Virus record (IMG/VR): IMGVR_UViG_3300032086_004020
Location: 1-64,000 of that record
From: a virus
Length of the DNA: 64,000 nt
Direction: 5' to 3' (one strand)
Shown here: one piece after another, positions 59,561 to 64,000 of the stretch
How positions within the stretch are numbered: position 1 is the first letter of the stretch
Layout: each line of letters opens with the position of its first letter
The notes under the pieces: model-generated
The model's database searches: none
Seen by the model: only the letters and a program-made list of their open reading frames with translations
What the model was told of the DNA's origin: nothing
Position numbers and translations under genes: made by a program

Positions 59561-61204
59561 TTAGGAGGATTCGCCTAGACAGAAAGTAATTGTTTTTGTA
59601 CACCCATTCAAATCATTTAACAAAGCGTCTTGTTGGTCAGGTGTTAAATCTACGATACCTTTAGCTTTTTTAGCCTTCTCTTTAGCGGCATCATCTAGCA
59701 CAATTTTTACGGTAGCATTTAGAGTAACAGGATAAGAATATGTTTTGCCTTCACTCGTATCTCCTCTAGCAGCGCAGCATGCCTTATCTGCTGGATAAGT
59801 GGTGTTTACATGGCTACCTGGACCTGTATCGAAGCTAGTCATACCTGCTGCATTTGTTGTAGTAAACATCTGCGGACCAAACACGCCAGACGCTAATGGA
59901 TATCTTTGAGGTATTACTTGTGTACCGCAAGGTACTCTATGTGTAGTATTTACAGTTTCTCGTATAGAACTTCTTATTACCTGTCCTAGTCCTTGCTCAA
60001 TAGCGTTTTTATTTTGAGTTGCATTTTCTGCTATCTCCTCATCAAGTGCTGCTTTCTCAGCTACAATTGCAGCTCTGTCTTTTGTCAAGTCTTCTTTATA
60101 TCTCATAGCATAGCGCAGGTTATCTCTTTGTACCGCAACTTGTTTTTCGTATTCTGCTATTGCCTCTGTGAAAGCCTGATCTGCTATATTTCTAAATGCG
60201 GTACTTGCCTTTCTCACCTTGGGACGTTTCATTGTTGGCAGGTTTTGTTCGACTTTGAAAAGATCTCTACAAAAAGCTTCTACGTTTGGAAATTGTTTTT
60301 TTATGTGGTCTGACATCTTTTTTTCGCCAAGACTAATGGTGTTGTATTCTTCTACGCTAAAACAGTGAAAAGTTTGTGTTGGTATGTCTGTTACACCACT
60401 ACACTCTGGGAATGGTGGAGGATTAAAAACAGTAGGTCCTCCGCTAGAAAAAGGACCAGGTAAAGTAATGTTTAGTATATTAGCTAACGTTGAAGCACTT
60501 GTTGCCTGCTCATAAAATAACGTTGCAAACCTATCACTTGCGCTCTGACTAACAGATGAGCCCCAGCCAGTAACAGTAATTTCTCTATTATTACCAGAAC
60601 CTGCTTCAGTATACGACAAATTGCCACTGTATTTTATATTGTACTGAAGTATAGCAACTAGAGTGGATGCTCTGAACCCATCATATATTTGATCTAGTTG
60701 GTATTGATAACTTCCTGAAGGATCGTTCCAAGTGTTATATTGTTTTCTGGCATCTGTCACCATCTTTAGTTTACTCTCAAAACAGCTTCCAATCTGATTT
60801 ATACGAGTTTGCATTGCGACTAGAAGATTATCAACATAATCTAGTTGCGTGTCTAGATCACAACAACGTTTTTTATATTTTATGTTGGTATCACAGTTTG
60901 ATTCAGGTATCGTAACACAGCTTAAAAAGTTTACTCCAGCATTACTACAATTGCTAGTATCTTCGCAGCCTTCTTGTCTAAAATTTAAATGCAACGTATC
61001 GATCTGTTTGTCGGTTTCTTTTACAAGTGCTGCTGCCGCATTCTTAGCATCTAGCAACTTTGTGCATTCAGGCGTTGAAAAATAATGGTCTGGGCAACCT
61101 GCACTTTCATATGCTTGTCTAGCACTATTTAATGCGCCTATTTGTATTGTTCGTGTTTCAACTTTTGATAAAATACTATTAACTATAGTGTTGCAATCTG
61201 GCAT
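59561..61204 (-). CDS. Large Cys-rich virion-like protein, 547 aa
   Basis: A 547-aa protein with coiled coil and cysteines: the first 200 residues are helical with CysCys (KKRCCDLD), then a beta-rich middle (LSYTEAGSGNNREITVTGWG), a long coiled-coil helix in residues 350-420 (AIAEYEKQVAVQRDNLRYAM) and a C-terminal part with CCAARG. High Cys and coiled coil suggest a fibre, whisker or capsid-associated protein. No enzymatic motif. An AAAGG ribosome-binding site precedes its start; the 176-aa gene begins 26 bases after its stop. Confidence 0.45.
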   Translation of the reverse strand: MPDCNTIVNSILSKVETRTIQIGALNSARQAYESAGCPDHYFSTPECTKLLDAKNAAAALVKETDKQIDTLHLNFRQEGCEDTSNCSNAGVNFLSCVTIPESNCDTNIKYKKRCCDLDTQLDYVDNLLVAMQTRINQIGSCFESKLKMVTDARKQYNTWNDPSGSYQYQLDQIYDGFRASTLVAILQYNIKYSGNLSYTEAGSGNNREITVTGWGSSVSQSASDRFATLFYEQATSASTLANILNITLPGPFSSGGPTVFNPPPFPECSGVTDIPTQTFHCFSVEEYNTISLGEKKMSDHIKKQFPNVEAFCRDLFKVEQNLPTMKRPKVRKASTAFRNIADQAFTEAIAEYEKQVAVQRDNLRYAMRYKEDLTKDRAAIVAEKAALDEEIAENATQNKNAIEQGLGQVIRSSIRETVNTTHRVPCGTQVIPQRYPLASGVFGPQMFTTTNAAGMTSFDTGPGSHVNTTYPADKACCAARGDTSEGKTYSYPVTLNATVKIVLDDAAKEKAKKAKGIVDLTPDQQDALLNDLNGCTKTITFCLGESS

Positions 61205-61227
61205 TGTTATTAACCTTTATTTTGACA

Positions 61228-61677
61228 TTAAAAATATGTAATAAACCCAGCAAAATTTCGACTTCTGATATATTGTATTTTTGACTCTTCACCAAAAAAA
61301 GTATATCCAGGATAATTATTATCCTGTACAGGGAATGACATGGTTTTTGTTTGATTTTGTCCTTTTACCACGGCATCTCTAACTATACTGCCACCATAAC
61401 TGATAGTTGTACCAGCAGATTTGTCAGCAGCTCTTGAATTTCTGCCTTCAGTAACACTAAGGTTTCCTCCAGTAAAATCAAATCCGCTAGGTGATGCAGT
61501 AAAGTTGGACACCACTACTTCTGGATTACCGCCATCACTAAAAATACCACTACCTGTATTGATGACAGGTTCGCTTACTACAGCTTTATTTACATCAGTA
61601 TTTGCAGAATGTGCTGTAGTTAACGCAGTAAACTGCTGCAACGTATAATTGTTAAATCCTAAAGAAAATGTTGCCAT
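61228..61677 (-). CDS. Putative minor virion protein, 149 aa
   Basis: A beta-rich protein with Gly, Thr, Asn and Ser (FSLGFNNYTLQQFTALTTAH, NTGSGIFSDGGNPEVVVSN, GEESKIQYIRSRNFAGFI). No membrane segment and no catalytic motif. It lies between the DeoC-like gene and the Cys-rich virion protein. The start has AGGG eight bases upstream. A head or tail minor component is suggested by composition only. Confidence 0.45.
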   Translation of the reverse strand: MATFSLGFNNYTLQQFTALTTAHSANTDVNKAVVSEPVINTGSGIFSDGGNPEVVVSNFTASPSGFDFTGGNLSVTEGRNSRAADKSAGTTISYGGSIVRDAVVKGQNQTKTMSFPVQDNNYPGYTFFGEESKIQYIRSRNFAGFITYF

Positions 61678-61695
61678 CTTAAAACCCTTAAGTAT

Positions 61696-61729
61696 AATTG
61701 TGTAAGCTTACGTCTTTCTATACACAATT
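61696..61729. other. Inverted repeat at the end of the DeoC-like gene
   Basis: AATTGTGTA at 61696-61704 and TACACAATT at 61721-61729 are a perfect 9-base inverted repeat with a 16-base loop. The 3' arm overlaps the last codons of the DeoC-like gene. No T-run follows on the minus strand, so it is not a simple terminator. It may be an mRNA stem or an operator in front of the 149-aa gene. Confidence 0.45.
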
Positions 61730-62374
61730 ACTACTCAAAGCTTCTAAAGTGAGAATATTGTTCGTTTTATAGCCATATATATCTGTTTTTTGAATAAGAT
61801 TGAGCTGCTTCTCATTCCAAGCATTACCATTTACAATAACATTAATATAAGGCACTTTCTTTGCGATCATCATAGATGCTATCAAATTATCTACTATATT
61901 ATCTAACATATAATTATTGGAAGGATAAATAGTATCAATCTGATGTGCTGCAACCATTGTGGTAATTTTGTAGAGCATATATTCTGTATATGTTCTATAA
62001 TCTATAACATATCTAAGTTCAGCATTATGTCTATCACAAAGAGCTTTTTGTTCGTTAATGTCCTTCCTAAATTTATCGTACTTTTTATTACACAAGGCGT
62101 GATTAGGTGCTACAAGTTCTATCATTTTAGCCCCGGCCTTTAAAGCGTTTTCTGTCTCTACTCTTCTTGATTCTATAGAAGACAGACCAAAAGGATAGTC
62201 TATAACAGTAGAAAGAATAGTCTCAGAGTCTTTTAGAAGATTCTTAATAGCCCTAAGGTAAGACGGCAATACAGACACCACATCAACAGACAGCTTAACT
62301 GCCTTGGCAACATTTTGTTTTACTTCTATATCGTTGGACGCTACATCGTAGTATCCATACTCTAAAATATTCAT
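61718..62374 (-). CDS. DeoC-fold (deoxyribose-phosphate aldolase-like) protein
   Basis: A 218-aa TIM-barrel-like protein with TVIDYPFGLSSIESRRVETE (given in part), the aldolase TNFPHG-type strand, followed by NALKAGAKMIELVAPNHAL and LRYVIDYRTYTEYML, in the order of DeoC. The two catalytic lysines of DeoC (in KTSTG and KPAGG) are missing; the strands end at TIYPSNNYML and INVIVNGNAW instead. So it probably lacks aldolase activity and may serve a binding or structural role. It overlaps the ClpP-like gene by 4 bases and may be co-expressed with it. Confidence 0.6.
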   Translation of the reverse strand: MNILEYGYYDVASNDIEVKQNVAKAVKLSVDVVSVLPSYLRAIKNLLKDSETILSTVIDYPFGLSSIESRRVETENALKAGAKMIELVAPNHALCNKKYDKFRKDINEQKALCDRHNAELRYVIDYRTYTEYMLYKITTMVAAHQIDTIYPSNNYMLDNIVDNLIASMMIAKKVPYINVIVNGNAWNEKQLNLIQKTDIYGYKTNNILTLEALSSNCV

Positions 62375-63045
62375 GACGCTATATCTTTAATTGATTTAAT
62401 ATCAGGATGTTTTCTATCTCCTAATACACCATCAGCGAACCCATAGCTAACAGCTTCTTCTGCATTAATATACCAATCTCCTTGTTTTAGTTTTGTGTTT
62501 AAAAAGTTTTTAACTTTAGTTGTTGTTAATTTATCACCATACTTATCTTTGAAGAATTGTCCATTTGCACATTGACCAGCATATACATCTAACATAACGC
62601 TACATATATGCTTTTCATAAGCTACCCAATTTTGCACGCTAAGGTATTCACCACCGGCATCGGTTGATCCATAATGACTCATAAAATAAGCGTTAGGCAT
62701 CATTATTCTAGTGTCAGCAGCCTGTAGAATAATACTACTCATGCTTTCTGCTTGACCATAAACCAAAACGCTTACATAAGACTTACAATTAATAATAGCG
62801 TCATATATAGCCATACCATCTGACCACTCTCCTCCAACACTTTGCATGTGTATTAAAATATGATTGTGGTTGGTATAGTCCAAAGCTCTTATGTTTTTAA
62901 TAAAAGTATTGGCCATTCTATATTCTACGCCAGGATTCCCATCATCTGCTACAAAATGATTATGCAAAAATATCTCTCTTGTTTTCATACTAGAAGAATA
63001 ATTGTGTAGATCAAAAAGTAGATCATTTTGCTCGTTATTATTCAT
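62371..63045 (-). CDS. ClpP-like serine protease
   Basis: A 224-aa ClpP/crotonase-fold protease with the catalytic Ser S101 in GQAESMSS, His H124 in FMSHYG and an Asp in the QGDWYINAEEAVSYGFADG strand, in order. In phages, ClpP-type proteases near virion genes are commonly prohead maturation proteases; others act on host proteins. The location among virion-like genes favours the first. It overlaps the next gene by 4 bases and the preceding one by 8 bases. Confidence 0.8.
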   Translation of the reverse strand: MNNNEQNDLLFDLHNYSSSMKTREIFLHNHFVADDGNPGVEYRMANTFIKNIRALDYTNHNHILIHMQSVGGEWSDGMAIYDAIINCKSYVSVLVYGQAESMSSIILQAADTRIMMPNAYFMSHYGSTDAGGEYLSVQNWVAYEKHICSVMLDVYAGQCANGQFFKDKYGDKLTTTKVKNFLNTKLKQGDWYINAEEAVSYGFADGVLGDRKHPDIKSIKDIAS

Positions 63046-63442
63046 GTAGATATATTCCTACTAGTTTATTGACGGTATTCATCACATTTCTATCTATAAA
63101 GTTTTTACCTATAGCTATTCTGAAACGATATCTAGTAAATATATCTAAAATTTCAATACCATCAGTCTGTTCTATGATATTAGAAATTTGATTAGTAATA
63201 TTAAAGTTGGTGTGGCCTACCCAAAAATTAAATACTTTACTAGGTGCGCTATATTCATTATAAGGAATTATTCCCATAGGCGAAGATATTGCATACATTA
63301 AATGTTTTTGCACTTCTGCATCTTGAGATTCTTCGTCTTCATCTAAATGATTTTCCTCATTTGCATTTTCTGGCCATGCTGGTTCTTCGTAATTTGGTAG
63401 ATATGGATCTGTCCATTTTTCCCATATGATTTTATTCTTCAT
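63038..63442 (-). CDS. Conserved protein upstream of the protease, 134 aa
   Basis: The protein has an acidic N-terminal part (WTDPYLPNYEEPAWPENANEE and EDEESQDAEV) and a compact C-terminal domain with MGIIPYNEYSAPSKVFNFW, GHTNFNITNQISN and IFTRYRFRIAIG. No metal ligands or catalytic motifs are visible. It overlaps the protease gene by 8 bases and the next by 11. Unknown; a virion or chaperone-like role near the protease is possible. Confidence 0.4.
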   Translation of the reverse strand: MKNKIIWEKWTDPYLPNYEEPAWPENANEENHLDEDEESQDAEVQKHLMYAISSPMGIIPYNEYSAPSKVFNFWVGHTNFNITNQISNIIEQTDGIEILDIFTRYRFRIAIGKNFIDRNVMNTVNKLVGIYLHE

Positions 63443-63785
63443 TTTTATTAATACTATAGCTAAAATCAGAAGGTCTGACCATAGGTATTTCTTTAGATGT
63501 TTGTAATTTGGTTATTGCTTTTAAGTTAAATAGTGTTTGTTTTATAAATTTTTCAGAACTTTTATCTTCCTGCATAGCATTAGACAATATATCTAAAACA
63601 GAATCAGTATAGCTACCATTATTTATATTATATAAAAGTGTAGCTAGTATTACACTAATAGAGTCTTCATCACTAACCCAGTCTATAGTAACGTCAACCT
63701 CATTAAAAGGATCTACCTTAAAAGTGACGCTTACTACAGATTGGTCTTCTAGTTCTAGATTTCTTTTTTTAAAAAAATTAAACAT
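63432..63785 (-). CDS. Hypothetical protein, 117 aa
   Basis: A small protein with basic N-terminal MFNFFKKRN and a two-strand segment (VSVTFKVDPFNEVDVTIDWV), then helices (ISVILATLLYNINNGS, KFIKQTLFNLKAITKLQ). No family recognised. The ATG follows directly on the stop of the sigma-factor gene upstream and its end overlaps the next gene by 11 bases, so it is coupled to both. Confidence 0.4.
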   Translation of the reverse strand: MFNFFKKRNLELEDQSVVSVTFKVDPFNEVDVTIDWVSDEDSISVILATLLYNINNGSYTDSVLDILSNAMQEDKSSEKFIKQTLFNLKAITKLQTSKEIPMVRPSDFSYSINKNEE

Positions 63786-64000
63786 TTATACTAGATTTTT
63801 AATGTTTCTTAACGCTTTGTGTATATTTTGCCTAACGGCCTCTCTAGTTATATTAAAGCGTTGTCCTACTTTTTCAAGTGTATAGCCCTCAAAGTAATAC
63901 AACTTGATGAACTCTCTTTGGTTGTCTGTCACTAAATTAGAGTTTAATATATTATATATATCATTATGAAGAATATCTTCCGATTCTTTTTCTATAGCGA
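63786..64000 (-). CDS. Sigma-70-family factor, C-terminal region 4 (truncated by the window edge)
   Basis: The frame is open to the right edge and its last 70 codons are visible. They read NQREFIKLYYFEGYTLEKVG, then QRFNITREAVRQNIHKALRN, the helix-turn-helix of region 4.2 that reads the -35 element. It ends with TAA directly before the next ATG. The N-terminal regions lie outside the window. Phage-encoded sigma factors usually switch host polymerase to late or middle genes; the neighbouring virion genes are natural targets. It was too near the edge to be called as a full gene. Confidence 0.85.
   Translation of the reverse strand, partial: AIEKESEDILHNDIYNILNSNLVTDNQREFIKLYYFEGYTLEKVGQRFNITREAVRQNIHKALRNIKNLV

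Noticed and set aside
15299-64000. tRNA genes in the minus-strand half
   Set aside because: Nearly all gene junctions are under 75 bases or overlapping, and the few longer ones show no cloverleaf or T-loop GTTCRA-type sequence.

Overview
The window is part of a large, AT-rich tailed-phage genome (Caudoviricetes). It carries a near-complete phage replisome (DnaE polymerase, DnaB-like helicase, primase, SSB, RecA, PhoH, exonucleases), nucleotide-metabolism genes (adenosylcobalamin-dependent ribonucleotide reductase, dCMP deaminase, dNMP kinase), very large uncharacterised virion proteins and a ClpP-like protease. Genes are packed almost without gaps, with many ATGA, GTGA and TAATG overlaps. I see no tRNA, rRNA, integrase, repressor or IS element, so a virulent lifestyle fits better than a temperate one. 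The class II ribonucleotide reductase, PhoH and FmdB-type proteins are common in aquatic phages. The host cannot be named from this sequence.

Layout. (1) 1-15.3 kb, plus strand: the end of a probable tape-measure protein, then four further virion genes, two of them giant (1611 and 1758 aa), and a small protein with a TubC_N-like docking domain. This operon meets the opposite-strand operon tail to tail at 15.3 kb, with an 11-base overlap. (2) 15.3-17.5 kb, minus strand from here on: zinc ribbon, putative annealing protein, PD-(D/E)XK nuclease and a small unknown. (3) 17.5-21.7 kb: a first sugar/glycosyltransferase cluster, including a GT4 enzyme with an internal zinc ribbon. (4) 21.7-38.6 kb: replication, recombination and nucleotide metabolism. 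Here dnaE is broken into two genes, with a DEDDh exonuclease gene between the halves. (5) 38.6-54.0 kb: a long glycan island with GDP-mannose 3,5-epimerase, a UDP-glucose-dehydrogenase-type enzyme, HisC-like aminotransferase, CapK/PaaK-like adenylating enzyme, HAD phosphatase, many glycosyltransferases, methyltransferases and a sulfotransferase. (6) 54.0-58.4 kb: a papain-like peptidase and a run of small membrane proteins, which is a candidate lysis region, plus a second sulfotransferase. (7) 58.4-63.8 kb: virion-like proteins, a DeoC-fold protein and a ClpP-like protease. (8) The window ends inside a sigma-factor gene, of which only region 4 is visible.

How the genes may work together. The replication block encodes proofreading synthesis (two-part DnaE plus exonuclease), unwinding and priming (DnaB/DnaG type), strand exchange (RecA/SSB), and dNTP supply (RNR, dCMP deaminase, dNMP kinase). 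The glycan island encodes sugar-nucleotide synthesis (GDP-L-galactose type, uronate type) and transfer or decoration (GT, methyl, sulfo, possibly amino-acyl/amine). It could coat the virion or remodel the host envelope. Minus-strand control elements visible by eye are a near-perfect sigma-70 promoter for ssb, a good promoter for nrdJ, and one intrinsic terminator at 58.35 kb.

The most unusual features are the dnaE split with an exonuclease gene between its halves, the phage-borne GDP-mannose 3,5-epimerase inside a broad glycan operon, the zinc-ribbon glycosyltransferase, a set of three glycosyltransferase paralogues of which one has lost its catalytic motifs, and a membrane-anchored ComEA-type helix-hairpin-helix protein in the putative lysis region.
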